A stretch of DNA of 64,000 nucleotides from Sulfuritalea sp. (GCF_017302275.1 NZ_JAFLDR010000011.1:62001-126000); one strand, 5' to 3'; counted from the first letter of the stretch, positions 34,028 through 43,593 are shown. Program-made: numbers and translations. The notes: generated by a model from the sequence alone, not told the origin.

Positions 34028-35236
34028 ATGCGTAGCTCCGACGTCCTGCGCTTCGCCCGCGACGCGGCGGCTGGCTACCCGCTGCGCACCTCGCTGTCGG
34101 TGCTGGCGATGGCGATCGGCGTCGCCGCCGTCGTGGTGCTGACGGCGTTGGGCGACGGCGCCCGGCGCTACGTGGTCGACCAGTTCTCGGCGCTGGGCAG
34201 CAACCTGGTCATCGTCCTGCCGGGGCGCTCGGCCACCGGTGGCTTCAGCCCGGCCAATGCCCTGACCACCACGCCGCGCGACCTCACCGTCGATGATGCA
34301 TTTGCGCTCACGCGACTGCCCTCGGTGCGGCGCGCGGCGCCCCTGGCGGCCGGCAATTCGGAGATCAGTGCCAACGGCCGCTTGCGTGAGGTCGTGGTGG
34401 CCGGCACCGCATCGACCTACCTCGACATCCGCAGCTTCCGCATGGCGCAGGGCAGCTTCCTGCCCGAGGGCGACTGGAGCCGCGGCGCGCCGGTGGCGGT
34501 GATCGGCTCCAAGATCAAGGAAGAAATCTTCGGCGGCAGCCCGGCGGTGGGCGAACTGGTCCGCCTCGGCGACCGTCGCCTGCGCATCGTCGGCGTGCTC
34601 AGGCCGGTGGGGCAGGGCTTGGGCATGAACACCGACGAAGTGGTGTTCGTGCCGGCCGCGGTGGCGCAGAGCCTGTTCAATACCAATACCCTGTTCCGCA
34701 TCCTGATCGAGGCCAGGAGCCGCGGCGAGATAGAGGCGGTGAAGCGCGAAGTGACCGCCGTGCTGAAAGCCCGCCATGGCGGCGAGGAAGACATCACGGT
34801 GATCACCCAGGATGCCGTGCTCGCCACCTTCGACCGGCTGCTGCGCGCGCTGACCGCGGCGGTGGCAGGTATCGCCGCTATCAGCCTGGCGGTGGCCGGC
34901 ATCCTGGTGATGAACGTGATGCTGGTCGCGGTGACCCAGCGCACCGGCGAGATAGGCCTGCTCAAGGCGCTCGGGGCGCGCGGCGCGACGATCCGCAACG
35001 CGTTCATGGCCGAAGCGGCGATGTTGTCGCTGGTCGGTGCCTTTACCGGCTATGGCCTCGGCCTCTTCGGCGCCTTCGTGCTGCGCCGTTTGTACCCGGT
35101 GTTCCCGGCTTATCCGCCGGACTGGGCGGTGATCGCCGCGCTGGGCACCGCGCTGACTACCGGCCTGCTGTTCGGCATCATGCCGGCGCGGCGCGCGGCG
35201 CGCCTCGATCCCGTGCAGGCCCTGATGAAGCACTAG
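34028..35236 (+). CDS. ABC transporter permease 1 (MacB-like)
   Basis: The 402-residue protein has an N-terminal membrane helix (about residues 20-40), a large periplasmic MacB_PCD-type domain (about residues 45-245), and an FtsX domain with three C-terminal helices. It includes RTGEIGLLKALGARGATI and ends PARRAARLDPVQALMKH, the usual ending of this family. It lies between the ATPase and a second, similar permease, so the pump probably uses two different permeases. Confidence 0.93.
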   Translation: MRSSDVLRFARDAAAGYPLRTSLSVLAMAIGVAAVVVLTALGDGARRYVVDQFSALGSNLVIVLPGRSATGGFSPANALTTTPRDLTVDDAFALTRLPSVRRAAPLAAGNSEISANGRLREVVVAGTASTYLDIRSFRMAQGSFLPEGDWSRGAPVAVIGSKIKEEIFGGSPAVGELVRLGDRRLRIVGVLRPVGQGLGMNTDEVVFVPAAVAQSLFNTNTLFRILIEARSRGEIEAVKREVTAVLKARHGGEEDITVITQDAVLATFDRLLRALTAAVAGIAAISLAVAGILVMNVMLVAVTQRTGEIGLLKALGARGATIRNAFMAEAAMLSLVGAFTGYGLGLFGAFVLRRLYPVFPAYPPDWAVIAALGTALTTGLLFGIMPARRAARLDPVQALMKH

Positions 35237-35241
35237 GCGCG

Positions 35242-36441
35242 ATGGTATTCACCGATTTCCTCGCGCTCGCCATCCGCGCCATCAGCGCGCAGCGCCTGCG
35301 CAGCTTCCTGACCCTGCTCGGCATCGCGGTGGGCATCGCCGCGGTGATCCTGCTGACCTCGATCGGTGAGGGCATCCACCGCTACGTGCTGGCCGAGTTC
35401 ACCCAATTCGGCACCAACGTCATCGGCATCCATCCGGGGCGCACCAAGACCGGCGGCGCGACCACCGGCCTGCCGAGCAGCGCACGGCCGCTGTCGCTGG
35501 AGGACGCCGAGGCGATGAAGCGTCTGCCCAACGTGATCGCCGTGACGCCCTCGGTGAATGGCAACGCGGAGGTGGCGGGCAACGGCCGCACGCGGCGGGT
35601 GATGGTGCTCGGCGTCGGTCCGGAAATGCCGAAGGTATTCAAGGGCAAGGTCCGCATCGGCAGCTTCCTGCCCGAGGACGATAGCGGCGCCGCGCGCGCC
35701 CAGGTGGTGCTCGGCCCAAAGCTGAAGAACGAACTGTTCGGCGCCGAGAACGCCCTGGGCGCACGGGTGCGCATCGGTGGCCTGCAGTTCCGCGTAATCG
35801 GCGTCATGGAGCCCAAGGGCCAGTTCCTCGGCATCGACCTCGACGACACGGCCTTCGTGCCGGCGGCGCGCGCGCTGGAAATGTTCAACCGTGCCGGACT
35901 CAACGAGATCAACGTCGCCGTGGCCGAAGGCGTGGCCGCGGCAAGCGTGGTGGCCAACATCAAGGAAGCGATCCGGGCGCGCCACGGCCGTGACGACGTC
36001 ACCATCATCAGCCAGGAGGAAATGCTATCGACGCTGTCGGGCATCCTCGACGTGCTGACCATGGCGGTTGGCGCACTGGGCAGCATTTCGCTGCTGGTCG
36101 GTGGCGTCGGCATCGTCACCATCATGACCATCGCGGTGACCGAGCGCACCAACGAGATCGGCCTCATGGTCGCGCTCGGCGCGCGGCGCCAGACCATCCT
36201 CGGCCTCTTCCTTGGCGAAGCCGTGGCGCTGGCCGCGATCGGCGGCCTGTTCGGCCTCCTGCTCGGCGTCGGCCTGGCGCAACTGATCGGCCTGTTCCTG
36301 CCGGCGTTGCCGGTGCACACGCCGCTGTCCTTCGTCGTGCTGGCCGAATTGGTCGCCGCCGCCATCGGGCTCGCCGCCGGCGTGCTGCCGGCGCGGCGCG
36401 CGGCGCTGCTCGATCCGGTGGAGGCGTTGCGCACCGAGTAG
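35242..36441 (+). CDS. ABC transporter permease 2 (MacB-like)
   Basis: The 399-residue protein repeats the MacB layout of its neighbour: N-terminal helix, periplasmic core, and FtsX domain with TERTNEIGLMVALGARRQTI and the ending PARRAALLDPVEALRTE. It starts 5 bp after permease 1, and the two are similar but not identical. A 49-bp dispersed repeat begins right after its stop codon. Confidence 0.93.
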   Translation: MVFTDFLALAIRAISAQRLRSFLTLLGIAVGIAAVILLTSIGEGIHRYVLAEFTQFGTNVIGIHPGRTKTGGATTGLPSSARPLSLEDAEAMKRLPNVIAVTPSVNGNAEVAGNGRTRRVMVLGVGPEMPKVFKGKVRIGSFLPEDDSGAARAQVVLGPKLKNELFGAENALGARVRIGGLQFRVIGVMEPKGQFLGIDLDDTAFVPAARALEMFNRAGLNEINVAVAEGVAAASVVANIKEAIRARHGRDDVTIISQEEMLSTLSGILDVLTMAVGALGSISLLVGGVGIVTIMTIAVTERTNEIGLMVALGARRQTILGLFLGEAVALAAIGGLFGLLLGVGLAQLIGLFLPALPVHTPLSFVVLAELVAAAIGLAAGVLPARRAALLDPVEALRTE

Positions 36442-36490
36442 TGAAAAGTCGGCGCCCCACAGGGACTTCCTCCGGTCGCTGGCGGCACGG
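36442..36490 (+). repeat. 49-bp dispersed repeat, copy 1
   Basis: The sequence starting TGAAAAGTCGGCGCCCCAC begins directly after the permease stop and matches 47869-47916 in reverse orientation with about four mismatches and one indel. Both copies sit between convergent genes. Confidence 0.75.
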
Positions 36491-36627
36491 TGATGCGGAC
36501 AGGAATGGACCATCTGGCTTGCCAGGGCAGAATCAAAACGGTACCGGGGACCGTGTATTTCAGTGCGTTGCCTTGATCCGGGGGCCGGCATTGTCGGGCA
36601 GGCTCCGGGTTGTCGCCGCCATCGACC

Positions 36628-37260
36628 TCAGGGCTTCCTGAACTCCGGCAGACCGACCAATGTACCCTGCATCTTCATCATGGCGTCTATGACAGCGCGT
36701 TTTCCGGACAGCGAGAAGTCGGATTTGAATTCATCGAACTCCGCACGTCCCGCACCTGTGACCGACGGTTTGACAACGATCTTGCCGGAGGGATCGGCAA
36801 TGTTGCAGGTAAGGTTGACGACGAACAAAGTCGGTGGCCATGTAAATGGACTGGGCGATGATGAGTCGGTCGATATTTCAGGTGATATGACGTAGCTGAT
36901 GGAGTTCTTTTGAATCGCCTCCGCGTCGGTTGGTGACTTGAGCAGGGTCACTGACTTGAAGGCGTTTCCGAGCATCTTGTAGAACGCGGCCTCCATGTCC
37001 TTGTAGGGTGCGTAGGTGACGGTATCGCCGCCGCCACCCGGAGTGATAACCATGCGGTCCTTGTCGGTCGCAGACATGTAATAGCCAACATTCAGCTCAA
37101 TCTGGCGATCATCGATTTTCCGCTCGATTTTGGCAAGGTCGGGTCCGATCGCCAGGGGGTGTGCGCATCCGGCGATCAGGGCGGCCGTCGCCAGGACAGC
37201 GAGGATCGGAAAGCGACGGTGGTGGCCTGAAAAAAACGGGGTCGGAAATCGGGTGTTCAT
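36628..37260 (-). CDS. Putative lipoprotein (unknown function)
   Basis: The 210-residue protein has a signal sequence and a lipobox LIAGC (about residues 28-32), so it should be lipid-anchored after cleavage. The mature part has IERKIDDRQIELNVGYYMSA and a late VNLTCNIADPSGKIVVKPSV. No known domain was recognised. The start overlaps the stop of the next upstream lipoprotein gene (37257-37260), so the two are coupled on the minus strand. Confidence 0.75.
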   Translation of the reverse strand: MNTRFPTPFFSGHHRRFPILAVLATAALIAGCAHPLAIGPDLAKIERKIDDRQIELNVGYYMSATDKDRMVITPGGGGDTVTYAPYKDMEAAFYKMLGNAFKSVTLLKSPTDAEAIQKNSISYVISPEISTDSSSPSPFTWPPTLFVVNLTCNIADPSGKIVVKPSVTGAGRAEFDEFKSDFSLSGKRAVIDAMMKMQGTLVGLPEFRKP

Positions 37261-37808
37261 TTGAGTGCCTTAAGGAAGTCTGTATCGGCATAGAGGGCGG
37301 CCAGCAACCTCTGGACCAGGCGCGGGTACTCCTGTTGGCCGCGCGGAATCGCAATCGCGCCGGCGAACGAGGATTCCCATTCCGAACGCGCGGACTTGAT
37401 GCGGTCATAGAGGACCGCCTGGTCCTTTCTGACCATGAATCGAGCCGAAATGTCGCCGCTTGCAAGGCTGATTCCGGAGACGTCAATGTCGTTCTTGAGC
37501 AGCGTTCCGGTGATTTCGATCCCGGCATCGGGGTTCAGCTTGCCGGCGAGAATCAGTTCCTGCTTGATTGCTTCGGCAAGGTATAGGGAGTAGGAGTTGC
37601 CATAGGGAGATTGGAGCGTCGAACCACGCAACGAGATTCCGGTGACGTTGGAGCCCTCGGGCTTGGCATCGAATCGTCCAACCTTGGCACCAGCAATTCC
37701 TGAGTCTTTGAGCAGTTGAACGCTTTCGATCGAAGGCGAGTAGTTCGGCGCCATCATCGAGCAACCGCTCATGATTGCTCCAACGAAAATCAGACTTGCA
37801 ACCTTCAT
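37257..37808 (-). CDS. Putative lipoprotein (unknown function)
   Basis: The 183-residue protein starts MKVASLIFVGAIMSGCSMMA with a lipobox MSGC, so it is likely a lipoprotein. The mature part includes GISLRGSTLQSPYGNSYSLY, EITGTLLKNDIDVSG and RFMVRKDQAVLYDRIKSA. ATG 37808 has GGAG 6 nt upstream. It is coupled to the downstream lipoprotein gene by a 4-nt overlap, which suggests the two proteins work together, perhaps in the outer membrane. Confidence 0.75.
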   Translation of the reverse strand: MKVASLIFVGAIMSGCSMMAPNYSPSIESVQLLKDSGIAGAKVGRFDAKPEGSNVTGISLRGSTLQSPYGNSYSLYLAEAIKQELILAGKLNPDAGIEITGTLLKNDIDVSGISLASGDISARFMVRKDQAVLYDRIKSARSEWESSFAGAIAIPRGQQEYPRLVQRLLAALYADTDFLKALK

Positions 37809-37875
37809 ATCCATCTCCAATCGATGCCGGCGGAGGGCGCGACGGGCCCGTCAGGCAAAGTCATGGGTGAGGTGT

Positions 37876-38349
37876 TCAATTGCTTTTTGGAACCGCCGGA
37901 GTTTCCGCCATGGCGGTGGAAGATGCGCCTTCATCCTTCTTGTCGACAACGGATGAGGCTCCCATCCTGACCGGCAGGTCGTTCGGGTAATCGTAGCCGG
38001 TGCCCTTGTTGTGGTCGATGAGGGCGCCAATTCCGCCGCCGAAGATTATGTTTCCGAACATACCGCCCGCGGCCCTGGAGATTGCCCGCAAGAATCCGTC
38101 GGCCAGGCCTTCCTTCTTGCATTCAACGGTCAGGTCCTCGGCCGAGCGTCGTACTGAGACGAAACCGGGCGCCACCATTTCCCATCTGCCCTTGTCGTTT
38201 GCCAGCGAGCATTTGGCCTTTTCAACCGGATTGCCATCGGCGCCCTTGGTGCTCAGCGATACCAGTTGCATCTCGTTCGAGGTGATCGTGGCGCATCCCG
38301 AGAACAGGACGGATGCCGCGACAATGGCTGCAATTCGACATCGATTCAT
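37876..38349 (-). CDS. Putative lipoprotein with glycine-rich segment
   Basis: The 157-residue protein starts MNRCRIAAIVAASVLFSGC with a lipobox FSGC and ATITSNEMQLVSLSTKG next. The centre reads APGFVSVRRSAEDLTVECKK, and a glycine-rich hydrophobic stretch follows (GGMFGNIIFGGGIGALID). ATG 38349 is preferred over a longer frame from 38472, because it gives a clean signal peptide. It is the first of three lipoprotein genes on the minus strand, 67 bp from the next one. Function is unknown. Confidence 0.72.
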   Translation of the reverse strand: MNRCRIAAIVAASVLFSGCATITSNEMQLVSLSTKGADGNPVEKAKCSLANDKGRWEMVAPGFVSVRRSAEDLTVECKKEGLADGFLRAISRAAGGMFGNIIFGGGIGALIDHNKGTGYDYPNDLPVRMGASSVVDKKDEGASSTAMAETPAVPKSN

Positions 38350-38737
38350 TGTTACCCCGCTGGTCGATGGTGAAAGCTTCATTTGCTGATGAATCGATTG
38401 GTGGATGATGGCTTCAACTTCACGGCGCTCTCCAGAAAATATGCCGTCTGGCCAGAGTGGTGCGGAATCCAACCAGTGGCTACATCCGCGAATTCGAAGC
38501 CGAATTATCCCGACGCGGAATTAGACCGGATTCCTCGAATAATGACAAGAGAAAGTTTCATGCGAGCTTGTTGAAGAAAGCGTTTCGGACACTGATGGCT
38601 ATGGAGCCACACTGGCCCGGGAATCGTGCGTCGGGGTGTCCGTCGGGGACGGGCGATTCAATCTGCAAGAAATGGTCGGCTAAACTAGGGCGGTGCTGAA
38701 GTGGCTGGCGCGAACACCCTGACGCAATTTTTCTCTC
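38350..38737. other. Divergent intergenic region without a supported gene
   Basis: The 388-bp gap separates the minus-strand lipoproteins from the plus-strand flavin oxidoreductase. Short open frames here lack good ribosome sites and domains. Promoters for both directions probably lie here, but no clear -10/-35 pair was identified. Confidence 0.5.
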
Positions 38738-39733
38738 ATGAACGCACTCACGGATACCCGCTTGTCCATGCTCGACCTTGTCGCCGTGCGCGAGGGCGGC
38801 ACGGTGGCCGGCGCGCTGGCGATATCGCTGCGCACCGCGCGCCATGTCGAGCAACTCGGCTTTACCCGTTACTGGCTGGCCGAACACCACAACATGCCCG
38901 GCATCGCGAGTTCCGCCACCGCCGTGCTGGTCGGCCACGTCGCCGGCGGCACGAGCCGCATCCGCGTCGGTTCGGGCGGCGTGATGCTGCCCAACCATGC
39001 GCCGCTGGTGGTGGCCGAGGCCTTCGGCACGCTGGCCGAACTGTATCCGGGACGCATCGACCTCGGGCTGGGCCGTGCGCCCGGCACCGACCGGCTCACC
39101 ATGCGTGCGCTGCGCCGTGACAGGGTGGAGACCGAGGAGGACTTCCCGCGCGAGGTCGCCGAGCTGCAGCGACTGCTCGACGATCCGCGGCCGGATCAGC
39201 AGGTGATCGCGATGCCGGGCGCGGGTACGCGGGTGCCGATCTGGCTGCTCGGATCCAGCCTGTTTTCCGCCCGTTTGGCGGCCGAGCGCGGCCTGCCCTA
39301 TGCCTTCGCCTCGCACTTCGCGCCGCGCCTGCTGCACCAGGCGCTCGACCTTTATCGCAGCCACTTTCGGCCATCGGCGGTGCTGGCGCGGCCCTACGTG
39401 ATGATCGGCGTGCCGCTGGTCGCCGCGCCGACGGACGACGAGGCGCAGTTCCTCGCTTCCAGCGTGTTCCAGCGCGTGCTCGGCATCCTCCATGGCGACC
39501 GGCGCTGCCTGCCGCCGCCGGTGGAAGGCTTCATGGCCGGCCTGCATCCGCAGGAGCGCGCCGGCATCGCGGATTTTCTCGGCGCCGCGGTGATCGGCGG
39601 GCCGGATACGGTCAGGGCCGGATTGGAGGCGCTGTGCCGCGCGACCCAGGCCGACGAAATGATCGTGGTGTGCGACATCTTCGATCCAGACTTGCGCCTG
39701 CGCTCGCTGGAGATCGCCGCCGCCTGCGCCTAG
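38738..39733 (+). CDS. LLM class flavin-dependent oxidoreductase
   Basis: The 331-residue luciferase-like monooxygenase has [18 protein letters not shown], the core [20 protein letters not shown] and [20 protein letters not shown], then [15 protein letters not shown]. These match the YhbW-type family. Such enzymes use reduced flavin and oxygen on unknown substrates. It is a single gene convergent with pyk, and no flavin reductase is adjacent. Confidence 0.9.
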   Translation: MNALTDTRLSMLDLVAVREGGTVAGALAISLRTARHVEQLGFTRYWLAEHHNMPGIASSATAVLVGHVAGGTSRIRVGSGGVMLPNHAPLVVAEAFGTLAELYPGRIDLGLGRAPGTDRLTMRALRRDRVETEEDFPREVAELQRLLDDPRPDQQVIAMPGAGTRVPIWLLGSSLFSARLAAERGLPYAFASHFAPRLLHQALDLYRSHFRPSAVLARPYVMIGVPLVAAPTDDEAQFLASSVFQRVLGILHGDRRCLPPPVEGFMAGLHPQERAGIADFLGAAVIGGPDTVRAGLEALCRATQADEMIVVCDIFDPDLRLRSLEIAAACA

Positions 39734-39917
39734 GAGTCTGTGCGGCAGAAACATCTCCGGCCGATCCCCGGATATTCCGAGAGTCCTTCGCTCCTTGCGG
39801 CTCCTGGAACAATCGCGTGCAGAGCGTTCCCTGAGGTCCGGTATGCGCGTGTGATGCCGCACTTTTTCCGTCGCGCAGATTGCTGGCCCTGTGAACCCGG
39901 GCGGCGACCTGCGCGAA

Positions 39918-41366
39918 TCAGACGCGCTGGATTTTCAGCATCGGCGCATTGAGTGCCGCATCGTCGTTGAATCCCGATACCAGCAGCACGCTGTGCCCGG
40001 TGCGGGTCAGCTTGCAACGCTGCGCGATGGTGGCGCACAGGGAAGCGTAGTCGGTGAAGTCCTCGGCGGCGGCGGCCATCGGCACGATGCCCCAGTAGAG
40101 CGCCAGGTGCCGGCACACGGCGGCGTCGGTCGATACCGCCACCAGCGGCGCCGTCGGCCGGTGCGCGGAGATCACCCGCGCCGTGGTGCCGCCCTCGGTG
40201 GGAATGATGATGCCCTGCAGCTTGAGGTCGCGCGCCATGGTTGCGGCGGCATGGGCAACGCCGTCGCGCACGTCCATGCTGTCGCGTGGCACCGCTTCGC
40301 CCTGCAGGAAGCTGCCCTGCTGCCACTGGTAGCCTTCGACCTCGCGCAGCACCCGATCCATGATCTCGACCGCGCGCAGCGGAAACTTGCCGCTGGCCGT
40401 TTCCGCCGACAGCATCACCGCATCGGCGCCCGACATCGCCGCATTGGCGACGTCGCCGACTTCGGCGCGGGTGGGGCGGGCGTGGTCGATCATCGACTCC
40501 AGCATCTGCGTCGCCACGATCACGGCGCGGTTGTGCTGGCGCGCGATGCGGATCAGTTCGCGCTGCACCAGGGGTACCTGTTCGGCGGGTAGTTCGATGC
40601 CGAGGTCGCCGCGCGCCACCATGATCGCGTCCGAAGCCACGACGATGGCATCGATGTTCTCGATCGCCTCCGGCGTTTCAATCTTGGCGATGATGGGCGT
40701 CGATGCGCCGGCGCGCGCGATCAGGCGCCTCAGGCCGGCGACGTCCTTCGCGGTGCGGACAAAGGAGAGCGCGAGGTAATCGACGCCGAGTTCGATGGCA
40801 AAGCGTGCGTCGGCAATGTCCTTGGGCGGCAGCGAGGGCGCGGACACCTTCGAATCGGGCAGGTTGATGCCCTTGTGGTCCTTGAGCAGGCCGCCGAACA
40901 CCACTTCGCAGCGCACCTGGTCGCCGGTAATGGTGAGCACCTTCAGTTCCAGGTTGCCGTCGTCGAGCAGGATGCGGTGGCCGGGCCGCACGTCTTTTGC
41001 GATGGCCTTGTACTGCGAGGGGATCAGGCCCGGCCCGCCGCGGTTCACGCGCGGGTCGATCAGCACCTCCTCGCCGGGCGTGAGCCGCAGCGGCCCGTCG
41101 GGAAATGTGCCGCAACGGATCTTCGGGCCGCACAGGTCGGCCAGGATGGCGACATGGCGGTCGAGCTTGCGCGCCGCGGCACGCACCCGCTGGCAGGCCT
41201 CGCGATGCCCGTCGTGGGTGCCGTGCGACATGTTGAGCCGCACCACGTCGACCCCGGCGCGCAGCAACTGGTCGATGGCATTGGGCCTGCTGCTGGCGGG
41301 GCCTAGCGTCGCCACGATCTTGGTCCGCCGCCAGCGCAGCGCCACCCGCTTGTCAAGCATGCTCAT
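39918..41366 (-). CDS. pyk: Pyruvate kinase
   Basis: The 482-residue enzyme converts phosphoenolpyruvate and ADP to pyruvate and ATP. Motifs: RTKIVATLGPASS, VDVVRLNMSHGTHDGH, the catalytic-Lys segment IIAKIETPEAIENI, MVARGDLGIELPAEQVP, and VATQMLESMIDHARPTRAEV. ATG 41366 (SMLDKRV) has GGAGG about 5 nt upstream. A repeat module lies 70-220 bp upstream of the start. It converges with the flavin oxidoreductase. Confidence 0.97.
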   Translation of the reverse strand: MSMLDKRVALRWRRTKIVATLGPASSRPNAIDQLLRAGVDVVRLNMSHGTHDGHREACQRVRAAARKLDRHVAILADLCGPKIRCGTFPDGPLRLTPGEEVLIDPRVNRGGPGLIPSQYKAIAKDVRPGHRILLDDGNLELKVLTITGDQVRCEVVFGGLLKDHKGINLPDSKVSAPSLPPKDIADARFAIELGVDYLALSFVRTAKDVAGLRRLIARAGASTPIIAKIETPEAIENIDAIVVASDAIMVARGDLGIELPAEQVPLVQRELIRIARQHNRAVIVATQMLESMIDHARPTRAEVGDVANAAMSGADAVMLSAETASGKFPLRAVEIMDRVLREVEGYQWQQGSFLQGEAVPRDSMDVRDGVAHAAATMARDLKLQGIIIPTEGGTTARVISAHRPTAPLVAVSTDAAVCRHLALYWGIVPMAAAAEDFTDYASLCATIAQRCKLTRTGHSVLLVSGFNDDAALNAPMLKIQRV

Positions 41367-41433
41367 TGCCGCCTCCTTCGATGGATCGGAAATCGTTGGG
41401 GATTGACGTGAAGCAACCGGACCTAAAGCCAAC

Positions 41434-41582
41434 ATCGAGCGAAGCGAGCTGATCAGTATCCCCCCCGCGAGGGGCGAGGCGGGAATTCGCGACGCATGCG
41501 TCGCGCCGCCGCAGCCGACTGGCTGTACAAAGCCAGCGGTGGGCCGCGGAGCGGAAGGGGGCGGGCCGAAATTGCTCGACCA
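41434..41582 (-). repeat. Leader repeat upstream of pyk with internal palindromes
   Basis: ATCGAGCGAAGCGAGCTGAT at 41434-41453 is followed by CCCCCCGCGAGGGG, a perfect 16-bp palindrome GCGACGCATGCGTCGC at 41489-41504, a CTGGCT/AGCCAG hairpin, and GGGCGGGCCGAAATTGCTCG. It resembles the modules at 29286 and 29817, with an insertion in the middle. Confidence 0.6.
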
Positions 41583-41648
41583 TCGCCGGGCAGAACTGCC
41601 GAAGGTTCATGATCTGCCGGCGGCCGTCGAAGGCATGGGCGTCGCTAG

Positions 41649-41831
41649 CTAGCGGCGCGGACTCATGTGGTGCGTCGCCGCGCGGCGGGTGAATTCCTTG
41701 CGGATCAGGTTGTCCACCTCGCGTATCCATTCGTGCAGCTTGATCACGGCGGGGGGCGACCAGAGGCCAAGGTCGCCGATCTCGGCATTGAGCCTGTCGA
41801 TCGCGGCATCCATCTCTTCGACGCTCTTCAT
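41649..41831 (-). CDS. Small hypothetical protein (60 residues)
   Basis: The short frame starts MKSVEEMDAAIDRLNAEIGD and continues WSPPAVIKLHEWIREVDNL. The start ATG 41831 has an AGGA about 6 nt upstream. The sequence is mostly helical and charged, with no membrane segment. Codon use is like the neighbours. No family was recognised. It lies upstream of the pyk repeat on the same strand and divergent from the M48 peptidase. Confidence 0.5.
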   Translation of the reverse strand: MKSVEEMDAAIDRLNAEIGDLGLWSPPAVIKLHEWIREVDNLIRKEFTRRAATHHMSPRR

Positions 41832-41967
41832 GGGGTATCCTTTCGAACGGAAAATCCAGCCGGCCAGGAAAACGTGTCCGGCAAGTGTAGTCCATGACGC
41901 CGGAGATTCAAGTCGTTCGCGACACCTGCGCGGATGCCGCCGCCGGCCCTCGATGCCGCCCCGACCC

Positions 41968-43524
41968 ATGACCAACATGCCTTTCATCGCCGCTGCCCGC
42001 CGCCATACCCTGCTGACGCTCTGCGTGCTGGCACTGGGCGCCTGCGCCACCAATCCGGTGACCAGGAAATCCGAGTTGAGCTTCGTTTCCGAGGCACAGG
42101 AAATCAGCATCGGCACCCAGCAATACCTGCAGAACCAGCAGTCGGCGGGCGGCAAGTACCTGCTCGATCCGGCGCTGGCGGCCTACGCCGGCGAGGTCGG
42201 ACTGAAACTGGTGAAGGTCAGCGACCGGTCCAAGCTGCCATTCGAGTTCGTCGTCATCAACGATTCGGTGCCGAATGCCTGGGCGCTGCCGGGCGGCAAG
42301 CTGGCGATCAATCGCGGCCTGCTGACCGAACTGAGGAGCGAGGCGGAACTGGCGGCGGTGCTGGCGCACGAGATCGTCCATGCCGCGGCGCGGCATGGCG
42401 CGCGCTCGGTGGAGCAGGGTACGCTGCTGGCGGCGGGCGCGGCCATCATCGGCGCGCTCACCGCCGACAAGCGCGGCGCCGACCTGATCGAGTTCGCTAC
42501 CCAGGGCGGCGCGACGCTGCTCAGCCTGCGCTACAGCCGCGACCATGAGCTGGAGGCCGACCATTACGGCATCGACTACATGGTGCGTGCCGGCTACGAC
42601 CCGAAGGCGGCGGTGGAACTGCAGGAGACTTTTGTCCGGCTGTCGGGCAGCAAGTCGCAGGACTGGCTGGGTGGCCTGTTCGCCACCCACCCGCCGTCGC
42701 AGGAACGCGTCGACGCCAATCGCGCCAAGGCCGCCAGTCAACCGGCCAAGCTGTTTCGCGGCGAGGAAATTTATCGGCAGAAGATCGCCGGGCTGCTCAA
42801 GTCGAAGCCCGCTTACGCGGCCCATGACGAGGGGCGCAAGCTGCTGGAAAAGCAACCGGCGCAGGCCCTGGCCAAGGCCGACGAGGCGCTCAAACTGGAG
42901 CCGCGCGAAGGCCTGTTCCACGCCTTGCGCGGCGATGCGCTGAAGCGCCTGGGCCGCGTCGCCGAGGCGGAAAAGGAATACGACGAGGCGATCAGGCGCA
43001 ACGGCGACTACTTCGCGCATTACCTCAACCGCGGCCTTGCCCGCCAGCAGCAAGGCAACCGGCCCGGCGCGCAGGCAGACCTGGAACAGGCCAACCGGCT
43101 CTTGCCCACCGCCGCCGCGCACTACGTGCTGGGCTACCTGGCGCAGGGGGCGAACAACCCGGGCAAGGCCATCGACCACTACCGGCTCGCCGCCGGTTCC
43201 GATTCCGAAGTTGGCCGCCGCGCCGGTTCCGCCCTGGTCCGCCTCGACTTGCCGCGCAATCCGGCGGCTTACGTACTGGTCGAACCGGTGGCGGACAAGG
43301 CCGGCAACCTCGCGTTGCGCATCACCAACCGAAGCCCGACGGCATTGCGCAACTTGCGCGTGGCGGCCGTGGCGCCCGGATTCGCGCGCGAATACGCGCC
43401 TTCCGGGGTATTGAAGTCCGGCCAGTCGGTTGCCGTGCCGATGAACCTGCGTGCTGCGGAACTCGGCAACGCCGCCAACAGCCTGCGCGGGCAGCTGCGC
43501 GGCGCGGAAGTGGCAGAATATTGA
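41968..43524 (+). CDS. M48 family metallopeptidase with TPR repeats (lipoprotein)
   Basis: The 518-residue protein has a signal sequence with lipobox LGAC (near residue 24), an M48 peptidase domain with the zinc motif HEIVH in LAHEIVHAAARHG, and the third ligand in RDHELEADHYGIDYM. TPR-like repeats follow (about residues 270-400: AKADEALKLEPREGLFHALR and EAEKEYDEAIRRNGDYFAHY). It resembles BepA-type outer-membrane quality-control proteases. ATG 41968 is chosen because it gives the signal peptide. It may assist outer-membrane protein assembly. Confidence 0.9.
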   Translation: MTNMPFIAAARRHTLLTLCVLALGACATNPVTRKSELSFVSEAQEISIGTQQYLQNQQSAGGKYLLDPALAAYAGEVGLKLVKVSDRSKLPFEFVVINDSVPNAWALPGGKLAINRGLLTELRSEAELAAVLAHEIVHAAARHGARSVEQGTLLAAGAAIIGALTADKRGADLIEFATQGGATLLSLRYSRDHELEADHYGIDYMVRAGYDPKAAVELQETFVRLSGSKSQDWLGGLFATHPPSQERVDANRAKAASQPAKLFRGEEIYRQKIAGLLKSKPAYAAHDEGRKLLEKQPAQALAKADEALKLEPREGLFHALRGDALKRLGRVAEAEKEYDEAIRRNGDYFAHYLNRGLARQQQGNRPGAQADLEQANRLLPTAAAHYVLGYLAQGANNPGKAIDHYRLAAGSDSEVGRRAGSALVRLDLPRNPAAYVLVEPVADKAGNLALRITNRSPTALRNLRVAAVAPGFAREYAPSGVLKSGQSVAVPMNLRAAELGNAANSLRGQLRGAEVAEY

Positions 43525-43545
43525 GTCGGCTGCAATCTGCTTGAA

Positions 43546-43593
43546 CGTTCGCCCTGAGCTTGTCGAAGGGCTTCGACAAGCTCAGCCCGAACG
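43546..43593. repeat. Palindromic repeat between convergent genes
   Basis: A 22-bp arm (43546-43567) and its inverted partner (43572-43593) differ at two positions, with a 4-nt loop GGGC. The core TGAGCTTGTCGAA is shared with the element at 28300-28369. Lying between the M48 gene and moeA ends, the hairpin could stop transcription from both sides. Confidence 0.75.

Noticed and set aside
38457-38699. An 80-codon frame in the lipoprotein-oxidoreductase gap
   Set aside because: No ribosome site, no recognisable domain, and composition like intergenic DNA.
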